Positions 1-10,215 of a DNA stretch of 64,000 bases are shown here, one piece after another. Location: NCBI GenBank assembly GCA_029718625.1, contig CM056387.1:34454206-34518205 (forward strand), written 5' to 3'. Made by a program: the position numbers and the translations under genes. The stretch's first letter is position 1; every line of letters begins with the position of its first letter. This DNA is from Synaphobranchus kaupii. Lineage: Eukaryota; Chordata; Actinopteri; Anguilliformes; Synaphobranchidae. Under the pieces are notes generated by a model. The model did not search any database. It was not told the origin of the DNA and saw only the letters and a program-made list of their open reading frames with translations.

Positions 1-869
1 CTGAGCTGGTTAACAGGCTCCGTAGGAGTGACCTAAATTCTTTTGATTCACCTCAGAGAACCCCTGTCTTCCACACTCAGGGCCCGCCCCCACTTTCCTA
101 TGTGAGCTCGGCTAACAAGTAATGTATGCGCTGTTTGTGCTTCCCTTCCTGTATATAAGGAAACCGCCTGGAAAGTTTTTTTTTTCTTTTTCTTTTTTTC
201 CTTCTCCTCTCTTCTTTCCTTATAAAAATAGCTAAAGCTGCAAGTTTTTGGGAAAGCATTGGAGACCTGTAGCAGCGCGGGAATTTACACACAATTTTGT
301 TGTCTTTTTTCTTTCTTTCGCTCATTTGACTTTGATCTGCGTATAGCCGAACCACTTAAAGCAATTCATAAACAAGCTCTTCAAACAGCATTTTTATTTT
401 TTTTAAAGCCCACTATTTTATTTTTTTCCCCTCCTTAAACGTGTTGGTCCAAAGAGGCTGGAAAGGCTTCACACGTGCCCGAGTGGCACCCTTGGCGGTT
501 AGAGATAAGGCAGGTCTTTGTCTTCCAGTGCCACTGTACAGAAGCCGTTTCACACACTCAGGCCTGCAGGATAGCCCCTTGATTTTCTCTTATTAAAACC
601 AAGGTCACCTCTAGAGAAAACGCCTCTCCACTTGATTGATTCCCATCGCTATGCAACCCGGCTGCTTTCCCCTAAAAGGCCGTATTGCTTGTCTCAGCAT
701 TCCGCTTGTTCTCTTAAGAATCTGCTACTTGTCCCGGGATACTGTGGGGGGGAGGAGGCGGAAGAACAGGAGAGATTCTTTTTAAAAAAGAGGAACTTCC
801 AGGAAAGGACGTTGGCTCTGCTCTCCTTCTCCCTTTCGGTCTAATGCCTGTCACCAACCACAAGCAGTT
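1..869. other. Single-copy non-coding DNA
   Basis: No exon, RNA gene or recognised repeat is visible. A T-rich, pyrimidine-rich tract lies at about 175-222. Open frames here are short, biased in composition and lack convincing splice sites. Confidence 0.5.
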
Positions 870-1232
870 ATAGCTTAATTAACTATTTGCCAATCACAGA
901 GCTGGCTTAATTAACTAGTAGCCAATCACAGAGCTGGCTTAGTTAACTGGTGGCCAATCACAGAGCTGGTTTAGTTAACTGGTGGCCAATCACAGAGCTG
1001 GCTTAGTTAACTGGTGGCCAATCACAGAGCTGGCTTAGTTAACCAGTGGCCAATCACAGAGCTGGCTTAGTTAACCAGTGGCCTATCACAGAGCTGGCAT
1101 AATTAACTTGCGGCCAATCACAGAGCTGGCTTAGTTAACTAATTAACTGGTGGCTAATCACAGAGCTGGCTTAGTTAATCAGTAGCCTGTCACAGGTAGC
1201 TTAGTTGACCGGTGGCCTATCACAGACTGGCT
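870..1232 (+). repeat. 32-bp minisatellite, one CCAAT box per unit
   Basis: About 11 tandem units of a 32-bp sequence of the form GTTAACTGGTGGCCAATCAC plus AGAGCTGGCTTA. The CCAAT pentamer falls at 890, 922, 954, 986, 1018, 1050 and 1114, with a mutated CCTAT at 1082, so spacing is exactly 32 bp over eight units. Later units drift: an 8-bp insertion near 1140 and then CTAAT, CCTGT and CCTAT variants. Each unit also has a TTAATTAAC or GTTAAC element resembling an HNF1 half-site. Any regulatory role is inference; the array itself is directly visible. Confidence 0.95.
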
Positions 1233-2231
1233 TAATGATCGTGCCCCCCGGTGGTGGACATTGGACACTGTTGAGTGCTTGGCCGTAACCTCTGCGGTTT
1301 CTCTAGCAGTCCTCTCTCACACCCACACTGACTCCCTCTGTCCCTACTGTAGGGGGAGGGGGGTCACCATAGCAGCATTAATCTTCTGGAAGATGGGGGT
1401 CTTCAGACTTCACTAATGGAAAACAGTGCAATTCTTCCACCCCCCGCTCCCACATCCTCCCACCCATGTTTTAAAAATGTTGTTTATTTAATTTAATTCT
1501 TTTCTTTTAATTCGTCCCAGAATACAGAGGCATTTAATTCAGCAAAATAAACAGCCCCTGTCAGATAACTGTCTGTGGGTCGCAAGTGTGGCCAAGCAGA
1601 TGTTGTTGTTGGAGTGGGCCTCAGTCCAATCCAGTCCGAGCTAGGCCAGGCCAAGGGGGGGGGGGGGGCGAGGTGGCTGGTGGTGGCTGGACATCCCCCC
1701 CCCCAAAAAAAAATATGTGCACTTCACACGTGGAATGTATGTGAGTCTGAATTTCAGTTAGAGGAGGTTTGTCAGGGATAAACCGTGTGCTCAAAGTGCT
1801 TCACGTGCTTTCTTTTAGTTTGAATCACTGGGTTGAAACTGCGTGTATTCCCTGTGCACGTTGTTTGCAAGATGTAAAAAGCCCCCCCATGGTAAATTGT
1901 GTGGTTCCTTGCGAGGAAATCGGGAGCGTAAATGCAGGGGTGCGCTTCTGGTTCACCACAGAATTGGATGGAAGCGCGTTGGCCGTTTAGCTAATACACA
2001 GTCATGCAGAATAACCGCACTTCAGCCAGTTCTAACATATTCCTCCCATTTTATTTATTTTATTTTCTTTGTGTTTTTACACGGTCAGACAGCGGCTTGG
2101 AGAGACTGGCCAGTGTAAATCGAGGAGAGAACTTGTGGGTAAAAGCACTGTGTGTTCGCCGTTAGTCTTGATAGCATTTGTTTATATTAGGCAAAGTTAA
2201 GAAAATTAACTTGAAAGGACAGAGACGTGAA
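1233..2231. other. Non-coding DNA with homopolymer runs
   Basis: No gene is recognised. It contains a G run near 1655-1667 and adjacent C and A runs near 1694-1712. The rest is AT-rich and without clear repeats. Confidence 0.5.
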
Positions 2232-2327
2232 TAGGTCACGTGGATAAGCCCCGCCCTCATACCTTCCTGATAGGGCACATAGGTCACATGTGGATAAGCC
2301 CCGCCCTCATACCTTCCTGATAGGCCA
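2232..2327 (+). repeat. Two-copy 48-bp tandem duplication with clustered motifs
   Basis: Two near-identical copies start at 2232 and 2280. Each has, in order, an E-box (CACGTG in the first copy, CACATGTG in the second), a GATAAG element, a GC box (CCCCGCCC) and a shared CTCATACCTTCCTGATAGG segment. The motif matches are seen directly; transcription-factor binding is inference. Confidence 0.85.
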
Positions 2328-2862
2328 CAAATTGTGTCCCCGTCTCCTCAAAACCAACCAACCAACAAGTTTCAGAGGTACAATCTTTCTAGACTAGTCA
2401 TTTCTCCAAATTCCTGTTTGGATGTGTGGCTGAGGACCGTGTCCCTGGGAACCAACATTTGTTCGTTTCTTACAAACAAACCCCAGCGTTACTTTTCCAA
2501 AGCAAACAGTCTCACAATCTACATTTTTGTGAATGTGCTGAACTTGACAAAATCGTATGTTCCTAAAGAACCAAAAAAAAAATAAATAAAAAGTTTAATT
2601 CAATTGTAACGAAGCTCAGTTTAAGTAATGCGCTTATTCCGAATGACAAACTTAAAGACACGCCAACTCCCCCAGGCTGTTGAAGGCTTGTGCCAGTTGG
2701 CTCTCAACGGAGGGCCCCCATTGGTCATCTGAAAAGAGGTCACTGGCCCCGCCCCTTTCCTGAGGAAAGCTGCCCTTGATATTCTTTTTTCCAGGGAAGC
2801 AGGAAGCTACCCAGAATCCTTCAACAGCCGGTCTGGTGCGAGTCCTTTCTGCAGGATGTAAC
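2328..2862. other. Non-coding DNA, nothing recognised
   Basis: AT-rich sequence with a poly-A patch near 2573-2592. No splice-bounded open segment or known repeat was recognised. Confidence 0.4.
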
Positions 2863-2994
2863 CATTAATATGTAATTAAGATGTAATCGGCAACATTAGA
2901 TTAGGACACAAAGATCTGTTTCCGGGGCATGGAGGAGAGGAGGTGGTAGTGGAGGAAAGGAGGATGCATTTTTCCAGTATTGGGACGCACCCCT
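2863..2994. mobile_element. 5'-truncated copy of a dispersed MITE-like repeat
   Basis: This segment matches 23443-23583 over its whole length. Shared landmarks include ATGTAATTAAGATGTAAT, GCAACATTAGATTA, AAAGATCTGTTTC, the purine tract GGAGAGGAGGTGGTAGTGG and the end TATTGGGA.GCACCCCT. The second copy has a matching inverted 5' arm, while this one lacks it, so it is a truncated non-autonomous DNA transposon. The superfamily is not assigned. Confidence 0.75.
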
Positions 2995-3540
2995 ATCAGA
3001 CTGTTGAGGGTTTCAACTTCCCCATCCAGAACGGCAAGACCCTGGCTCACAGCTCACTGTTTGAGTCTATATTCTCTGTACCATGGAGAAAAAAACACAT
3101 TGCATCGTCTTCCTGTTTTTCTGATAATTTACCCTTTTTTCAGTGGTTTCTATGGTGCTTTTATCACCAGCTCTCTGTCGCTGTGAGTGCATACTGGCTA
3201 TCCTGATTAACAAATAACCTACAGTGACCACAGGCGGTGACGCACTGGCTCGATCAGGCCACGGTGTTTCACATCTTGATAAGAGGATCTTTATTATCCC
3301 GTCTGGGGCAGTACATGTTGCTGACTTACATTGATAAAAATGAAAACATGCACATGCATGTCCACAAGCACAGGAAGAGATAGACTGAGATAGTGTGTGT
3401 GAGAACACACAAGCACGGCATGTTTGTTAACAAGGTAAACTTTTTTTTCTTTTTTTTTTTGATGGTAGAGGGTGGAGCTTGATCTGTCATTCTTGGGGCA
3501 TTCCTAGGGCAAGAGTGAGCCCTCAGTTTGATACTGAAGC
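2995..3540. other. Non-coding DNA, nothing recognised
   Basis: No exon or known repeat is recognised. A T-rich run lies at about 3440-3461. Confidence 0.4.
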
Positions 3541-3900
3541 TCCACAGGTCCTAGCAGGTATGCATCTGCACATGTCCTAGCAGGTATAGATGTCCACAGG
3601 TCCTAGCAGGTATGCATCTGCACATGTCCTAGCAGGTATAGATGTCCACAGGTCCTAGCAGGTATGCATCTGCACATGTCCTAGCCGGTATAGATGTCCA
3701 CAGGTCCTAGCAGGTATGCATCTGCACATGTCCTAGCCGGTATAGATGTCCACAGGTCCTAGCAGGTATGCATCTGCACATGTCCTAGCCGGTATAGATG
3801 TCCACAGGTCCTAGCAGGTATATGTCTCCACAGGTCCTAGCAGGTATATGTCTCCACAGGTCCTCGCAGGTTGATATGTGCACAGGTCCTAGCAGGTATA
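3541..3900 (+). repeat. 26-bp minisatellite with 52-bp dimer structure
   Basis: Units share the core GTCCTAGCAGGTAT. Two 26-bp types alternate: CACAGG..GCATCTG and CACATG..AGATGTC, giving a 52-bp higher-order repeat. The later units simplify to GTCTCCACAG types. The array resumes at about 4391-4441 beyond the Tc1/mariner relic, so the transposon split it. Confidence 0.93.
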
Positions 3901-3902
3901 TA

Positions 3903-4388
3903 CACTATATCTGGACACCCCTTGGTCTGGGGCTGGTTTTCATGGTTCAGGCTTGGTTCCTTAGTTCCAGTAAAGGCAAATTTGGCATTCTAGACAATTC
4001 TGGGTTTCCAAATTTGTGGCAACAGTTTGGGGAAGGCCCTTTCCTGTTTCAGAATGACAATGCCCCCATGCACAAATAGAGGTCCATACAGAAATGGTTT
4101 GTCCAGATCGGTATGGAAGAAGTTGACTGGGCTGCACAGAGCCCTGACCTCAACCCCATCAAACACCATTGGGATCAATTGGAAAGGCGACTGTGAGCCA
4201 GGCCTAATAGCCCCACATCAGTGCCTGACCTCACTAATGCTCTTCTGACTGAATGGAAACAAATCCATGCAGCAATGTCCCAGCATCGAGTGGAAAGCCT
4301 TCCCAGGGTCCAATTCCATAATAATGCCCATGATTTTGGAATGAGATGTTGGATGAGCAGGTGTCCATATACTTTTGGCCATGTCGTG
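3903..4388 (+). mobile_element. Tc1/mariner relic, internally deleted
   Basis: Terminal inverted repeats are visible: the left end CACTATAT joined to CTGGACACC, and the right end reading outward as CACGACATGGCCAAAAGTAT. The left end lacks about 11 bp present in the right. TA dinucleotides flank both ends (3901-3902 and 4389-4390), the standard Tc1/mariner target duplication. In between, decayed transposase fragments include a QNDNAPMH segment, matching the second catalytic Asp region of the DDE domain, followed by DWAAQSPDLNPIKHHWDQLE, matching the DD34E C-terminal region. Length is about 490 bp against 1.2-1.6 kb for an intact element, and an in-frame stop follows the first block, so it is dead. 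Confidence 0.93.
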
Positions 4389-4390
4389 TA

Positions 4391-4441
4391 TGTCCACAGG
4401 TCCTAACAGGTTTATGTCTCCACAGGTCCTAGCCGGTATAT
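4391..4441 (+). repeat. Right-hand remainder of the 26-bp minisatellite
   Basis: Two units with the GTCCTAACAGG or GTCCTAGCCGG core continue the array of 3541-3900 immediately after the Tc1/mariner end. Confidence 0.85.
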
Positions 4442-4628
4442 AGCTGCGGTGTAACATTCCTAGCATAATGTCTTCATGCATACACTCAGTGAAATATTGT
4501 GATGTAATTCTAGAAAAAAACATGGATGATATAAAGTCTGATTTTGGATCTCTGCAACAAATTTATCAAATTTGAAAAGTGTTTTTTTGTGATCTTGTGA
4601 TGACGTTTTTAAGTAAAAAGGTGAAGTT

Positions 4629-4711
4629 GAAGGTAAATGAAGTGACTAAATCTGAAGGTAAATGAAGTGACTAAATCTGAAGGTAAATGAAGTGACTAAA
4701 TCTGAAGGTAA
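4629..4711 (+). repeat. 25-bp tandem repeat, about 3 copies
   Basis: Three near-perfect copies of a unit built on AAGGTAAATGAAGTGACTAA, followed by a partial copy. Confidence 0.9.
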
Positions 4712-4838
4712 AAGGCATAGTTTGGGGGCCCCGTTTGTAAATGAGCTTGGGTCTGTTGGGGTCTAAATGTGACCTCACCTGCTGGAAAGTCAGCCAGCAC
4801 TAATTCATATTCACGTGGGAAGATTTCCTGGGACGTCC

Positions 4839-4840
<2 letters not shown>

Positions 4841-4902
<62 letters not shown>

Positions 4903-4998
4903 TGTGAGAGAGTGTGTGTGTGTGTGTGTGTGAGAGAGTGTGTGTGTGTGTGTGTGTGTGATATGCTGTATGTAGAGTTAGCCCACGCTAGTCCTCAG

Positions 4999-5036
<38 letters not shown>
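4841..5036 (+). repeat. (GT)n microsatellites with GA interruptions
   Basis: A GT tract at about 4841-4961, broken by GAGAGAGTGTGAGAGA segments, and a second at about 5003-5036, with a 40-bp single-copy spacer between them. Open frames through the tracts are composition artefacts. Confidence 0.95.
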
Positions 5037-5039
<3 letters not shown>

Positions 5040-5260
5040 TCCTTGGGAAGGCTTGGCTGGCAGTCTCGCTGGAGTACTCCACAGACGCACATTAAATGGG
5101 ATGCATTGTGTTGCTGGGATTGGTTAGGAAAAGCGGCGTAGAGTGACCTCATGTTACTGTATGTAGGGGCGTTGAGCTGCTCTGCTGTGTGCTCTTACAC
5201 TGCCTTGGGCTGTACTGAGATCTGCAACATGCATTGTGGGTAATCTACAGGGTGACATGC

Positions 5261-5400
5261 ACTGTGTGTGTGGGAGGAAGAGAGTGTGGGGGTGTGTGTG
5301 TGAGAGAGAGAGAGAGTGTGAGAGTGTGTGTGTGAGAGAGAGCAAGAGAGAAAGAGAGGGAGAGTGTCCGTGTGTGTGAGACTGTGCATAATTATACATA
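5261..5400 (+). repeat. Mixed (GT)n/(GA)n tract
   Basis: Alternating GTGTGTG and GAGAGAG blocks with short interruptions, from the same class as the preceding tract. Confidence 0.85.
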
Positions 5401-5925
5401 CTTGTGTGTGGTTGTGTGAGTAAATGAGTGTGATGGTGTTTATGTTTGTTTCTACGTGTGTATTTCTGTTTGTCTGTATTGAGGGGGAGGTCGGTCTCTC
5501 TGTGCGATTGAAAGAAACATCAGCGTTGGTAACCATCATCGTGCCAGTCGACCCGTGTCTCTCCGTCCTCCCTTTCTGAGGAACACAAAACCAGCGGAAT
5601 ATAGAGACCATATGCGCCGGCCCACCACAGGACCTCGGCAGCCATTACTGGGCTCAGCGGCCCCAAATTAAATCCAGTCGGGCCCCTGCTTGTTTGTTTT
5701 ACATTAGTGACCCTGTGGGTCTGGAGCGACGTAGCGACTGAGACCGCGGCAACCGTCGCTCCGGGTTACCACCGTCGCCCTGGCATGCGGCCGGTGGCCG
5801 CAGGTCTTCTCAGGCCAGCCTCGTTCGGGCGGGGGCGGGGCACTTTCGGGAACAGTTCAGCGTGGTGGCTGTCCCGTTTAGTTGTACCCCTGTCCCAGCA
5901 CAGTTTGGAGTTTGGCTGCCTGGGC
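5401..5925. other. Non-coding DNA, moderately CpG-rich
   Basis: No exon is recognised. The part at about 5715-5850 is GC- and CpG-rich (GGGCGGGGGCGGGGC near 5827) but has no accompanying TATA or splice signals. Confidence 0.35.
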
Positions 5926-6676
5926 AGTGGTTAGGAGTGTAGCGGAATGGTTAGGAGTGTAGCGGAATGGTTAGGAGTGTAGTGGAATGGTTAGGAGGGT
6001 AGAGGAATGGTTAGGAGGGTAGTGGAATGGTTAGGAGGGTAGTGGAATGGTTAGGAGGGTAGTGGAATGGTTAGGAGTGTAGTGGAATGGTTAGGAGGGT
6101 AGTGGAATGGTTAGGAGTGTAGCGGAATGGTTAGGAGGGTAGTGGAATGGTTAGGAGTGTAGTGGAATGGTTAGGAGTGTAGTGGAATGGTTAGGAGGGT
6201 AGTGGAATGGTTAGGAGTGTAGCGGAATGGTTAGGAGTGTAGTAGAATGGTTAGGAGGGTAGTGGAATGGTTAGGAGTGTAGTGGAATGGTTAGGAGTGT
6301 AGTGGAATGGTTAGGAGTGTAGTGGAATGGTTAGGAGGGTAGTAGAATGGTTAGGAGTGTAGCTGAATGGTTAGGAGGGTAGTGGAATGGTTAGGAGTGT
6401 AGTGGAATGGTTAGGAGGGTAGTGGAATGGTTAGGAGTGTAGTGGAATGGTTAGGAGTGTAGCGGAATGGTTAGGAGTGTAGCGGAATGGTTAGGAGTGT
6501 AGTGGAATGGTTAGGAGTGTAGCGGAATGGTTAGGAGGGTAGTGGAATGGTTAGGAGTGTAGCGGAATGGTTAGGAGTGTAGTGGAATGGTTAGGAGGGT
6601 AGTGGAATGATTAGGAGTGTAGCGGAATGGTTAGGAGTGTAGCGGAATGGTTAGGAGTGTAATAGAATGGTTAGGG
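5926..6676 (+). repeat. 20-bp minisatellite, about 37 copies
   Basis: The unit TTAGGAGTGTAGTGGAATGG repeats in perfect 20-bp register for about 750 bp. Common variants are GAGTGT or GAGGGT, and GTGG, GCGG or GTAG. There are no indels between copies, implying recent expansion or homogenisation. Each unit has a GGTTAG (telomere-like) segment and a GGAATG segment (the core of TEAD/MCAT sites); functional use of either is not shown. Confidence 0.97.
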
Positions 6677-9238
6677 AACTAGACTTGCCAGGTTTAGTTC
6701 CTGGATCGGCTTTAGCATTGAAAAAAGGTACTCGACCATATGTGTGTGTTTCTGAAATATTCCAGTGTAGAGAAGGAGCAGCAAGTTACCATTTCCTTTC
6801 TGTGTGTTACACACTTGTCTCAAACATTCACACTGATTCACATTAATACAAAAACAATGCAGTGGTTGCATGCATCACTAATTGCAGTGTACATGCACTT
6901 GCTTTGACATTACAAATATTTGCATGTTGGTTTTTATTGAACATAAAAATATGTTTCTGTGTAATCCTGATGATTGTATGGCTAAGGCCCATTAGTTTGT
7001 GTGTCCAATAAAACATATTTCTTCCTGTTTTTAATGTGAGTGATGATGAGTTTATCCGTAGTTCATGTCTGTGGGGTGCTGGTATGCTGAATTCTTCTCA
7101 TATGAACATTGGGAACCTATATGTGCTTGAGAGTACACCCCTGTTCCACTTTGACTTTTGTAAAACTGGTTTCTCCTCCTTTTTTAAACGAAAGTTGTGT
7201 TTTTCCGCGCATTTTCTTGCATTCCGGATGCAGAGCGTCGCGAGGGCTGCCGAAAGCCTTTGGGCTTCGATGGGCCGCAGTCCTCGCAACTGGGGAGAGA
7301 TACAATGTAGACCACTTGCTTTCTGCCTCCCAAACTCTTAACCCCTTAGCCTCAGTCAAATAACCTCCACTCTCTCCCAAAGCTTATCGCTCTAATACAT
7401 GGGCCCTCAAACTTCTGGTTCTGGGGAGTTTAGTGTTATATCAACTCAATAGAGTTTATATTGGGATCCATTTTTTAAATGCATTCTGTCCCATCAGAGT
7501 CGAGTTAATCGGTAACATTTTGCTGTGTATAGAGCCAGAAGGGGTGGTGTTTTTTTGTTGTTCTCCCTATTTAATTGATGAATTAAAACGACTGATTACA
7601 CAGTTTGCTTGCCTCGCTTGACTTGGGTGTAAATTGGTTGCCGATTTTTTAACGTGAAGACAGAGAGGATGAGATCCTGCGTCTCTCCAGGAGTAGAGCA
7701 GAGGACTGCTGTCCTGATAGAACGCAGTTTAGTTTCAATCTTTCAAGTGACATTTTTTACCGATTTATTTTGAGATTGAATATGGCACAAAAATAAATAA
7801 AAAAGTTTCCCTCACGGCTGGCAGGCGAAACTTGTTCATCACTCTCGTCTTGTACCCAGGTGCGCATAGTTCGGCAGCTGCACAATTCGACAACCGCACA
7901 ATTCGAGTTTATCGCATCGTCCACAGCGCGTTTCCCCTCGCTCTCAAGAGACCGGAGGCGACAGAAATGCCGATAACCTCGCCGTTCGCCTCGCGTCTGT
8001 AAAACTCCCAGTCGAGCCCCGCTTTCGATGGAGGTCGCTTTGGTTAAAGCTTCTGCACGCGGATACGTGACGAGAAATTGGGAACGTCTTTCAGGTTCGC
8101 TGCGGTTAAGCCGCCGTTTGGGTTTTTATCTCACAAAGTCCTTTTGATGCTGGCGCTTAAGAGACGTCCGAGCCCAAGTGCTCTAACGGGGTCTGACGGC
8201 ATCTGGATTAAGATGGAAAAACAAAAGATTAACGAGGCGGAATAAGACGGGATTTTTTTATTTTTACCAAGGCACATTTTCCAGCTCCTTCTCATAGGGT
8301 TGTGCGCTAACCGAATGCTCGCTACTGCTCTGCACTTCAAGTTAAGTGTTAGTGATGATTGGAAAGGAGTCCCCGCTCTGATCGTTTTAGTTCAGGATAT
8401 AACCTTTCCTATGTGGGGATGTATGTATTGTGATTGTGGGCTGTTTCCAAGCAACCCCTGAATTATTTCATTTGAAAACGTGGAGTAGAATGCCCCCCCC
8501 CCCCCCTCTCCTTCCAAACATGAAACGGTGTTATTGATACCAACCTGAGGGGTCTTGGCAGTGGCCAGGAAAACTGGTTTGTATTTTTTTACATGTAAAA
8601 TGTGCCAACAAAATATGGACTGTTAGATACAGTATATGCCTGGCTATGTGAAGTGTATGAAGTGTCCTTTTGTGTGTTTAGTCGTATGGTAACACAAAGA
8701 TGCTGGTTGTAATGTGAGATGCTGGTTGTAATGTGTAGAGCTGTTGATTGGACGTATGTGTGTCTGTTGATGACATCACCTTCCCTTTGGGTAAGTGGTC
8801 TGAAATGCAACCAAGGCTGAAGGCAGCCTGTAGTGCATTTTGTGCATTTTCTTGCACTAGTGCACGTTTGGTTAAGGACGCATTTTGCTCGGCTCGGCTC
8901 GGCTTGGCTTGGCTTGTGAAGGCCCCCAGTGCCTTGGCCCGCACGCTAAACTGTGGCGTTGTCGAAAATAAGGGGTGTGTCTTCGCCTCACCTGGGTCAA
9001 ATTATTGACTTACTTAACTATTTAGATGCCAGTAAAATGATTTGAAAAATTATCCCTGAGAATTTTCAATGAAAATTCACTAGCCAAGACATGCATACAT
9101 CTGTGTGAAAGCGATTATTCTGAAAACGGGTGAAAATCTATGCCTTGTGTGTTTTTTATTGTCAGTAGTGTGCAGGATTTTTACTGGGGTCTGAAGGGTT
9201 GACTTATTTCCTGTGACTCTTTGATCCAGCCCTGGGCC
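6677..9238. other. Long non-coding stretch, nothing recognised
   Basis: About 2.5 kb of mostly single-copy sequence. I see no gene, RNA or clear transposon. Minor items are a CpG-rich part near 7860-8110, a C run at 8491-8506, two copies of GATGCTGGTTGTAATGTG at about 8699-8735, and a short GGCTC/GGCTT pentamer run at about 8889-8916. Short open frames have no splice-site support. Confidence 0.4.
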
Positions 9239-9325
9239 ACACCTGCATGGTCTAAGCACTCTGTTCACCTGTTGGAGCTCACACCTGCATGGTCTAAGCA
9301 CTCCGTTCACCTGTTGGAGCTCATA
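9239..9325 (+). repeat. Two-copy 43-bp tandem duplication
   Basis: Two near-identical copies of a segment beginning ACACCTGCATGGTCTAAGCA and ending CCTGTTGGAGCTCA, differing by one or two bases. Confidence 0.85.
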
Positions 9326-9339
9326 CAGGTGTGTCACAG

Positions 9340-9553
9340 GTGTGTCACAGGTGGGGTCAGGTGTCCAGCAGGTTGGGGGGTTCGTGGCCAGGTGCATTTC
9401 TGTGTGGAGTTGGCATGTTCTCCCCATGTCCATGTGGGTTTCGTCCGGGTACCCCGGTATGAGTGTGTGAGTGTATAGGCTCCAGCCCCCCCCCCCTCCG
9501 TGACCTTGACCAGGAATAAGCAGGTTAGATAATGGATGGATGGATGGATGGAG
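9340..9553 (+). mobile_element. Fish retrotransposon 3' end with GATG tail (RTE/Rex3-like)
   Basis: The segment contains the fish-typical motif GTGGAGTTGGCATGTTCTCC, then GGGTTTCGTCCGGGTA, then GACCTTGACCAGGAATAAGC, and ends in (GGAT)n at about 9534-9552. A short tandem tail of this kind is characteristic of RTE-clade (Rex3-type) LINEs and the SINEs they mobilise. No reverse-transcriptase coding sequence is present, so it is a 5'-truncated copy. The exact family is inferred. Confidence 0.7.
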
Positions 9554-9953
9554 GCTTGTCACTCAGATGTTGCAGGTTCAACCTACAGCTTGCAACTGTC
9601 AATATATAATTCTGGGCAAAATATTGTTCTCCAGATTAATTAGATGCTTAATTAATCATGAATTGTTATTGGTTGCTACTTGTGGATCGTGGAGTCTGTA
9701 GGGATTGCCAGGTCTTGATTGGTGGAACATTCAGCATTTTGTTGCTTTTTCTGTTGTTTTCATTGGTCCGTTTCCCATGTTTCTGTGGTTTTGTTGGGCA
9801 CCATTAATACATTTTTGTCGTATTTTCTTTTTGCTTGAGAAGCTTTATTGGCTCGTGCTCGTCATGGTTTTCAGCGGTTTCTAGCACTTTTGCGCTTTCT
9901 GTCTCTTTGGAATGGACTTCCTCTCTCTAGAGTATGACCACACTTTGAGCCCT

Positions 9954-10110
9954 GGGGCCTGTATCACGAAGCAGGAGTACTGTTAGCTGGAGCAAAACCC
10001 GGAACCCTCCCAAACCTGGAACATGGACTGAAGTAAAAACAGCAGTTCCGGGTTTTACTCAGTGCAGTGATGCGGCTAACTTCGTAATCCTGCTTTGTGA
10101 TACAAGCCCC
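9954..10110. mobile_element. 157-bp foldback MITE
   Basis: Terminal inverted repeats of about 26 bp: the left end GGGGCCTGTATCACGAAGCA, the right end read outward GGGGCTTGTATCACAAAGCA. The interior is also self-complementary (CAAAACCCGGAAC against GTTCCGGGTTTT). No coding capacity. The target-site duplication is not clear, so the superfamily is not assigned. Confidence 0.8.
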
Positions 10111-10215
10111 TGATCTAAGCACTTGCATTTGTGTTGTAAGTTGCTCTGTGTAAGTTGCTCTGTGTAAGTTGCTCTGTATAAGAGCGTCTACTAAACGCCC
10201 CTAATGTAATGCCCT
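10111..10215 (+). mobile_element. SINE tail fragment with short tandem slippage
   Basis: The segment ends with AAGTTGCTCTGTATAAGAGC followed by GTCTACTAAACGCC and TAATGTAATG, matching the LINE-like tail of fish tRNA-derived SINEs. The GTAAGTTGCTCTGT part is repeated three times. The tRNA head is absent. Confidence 0.7.

Noticed and set aside
3990..4523. Separate open frames around 4 kb as genes
   Set aside because: They are frames of the decayed Tc1/mariner transposase region and its flanks, with stops and frame breaks.
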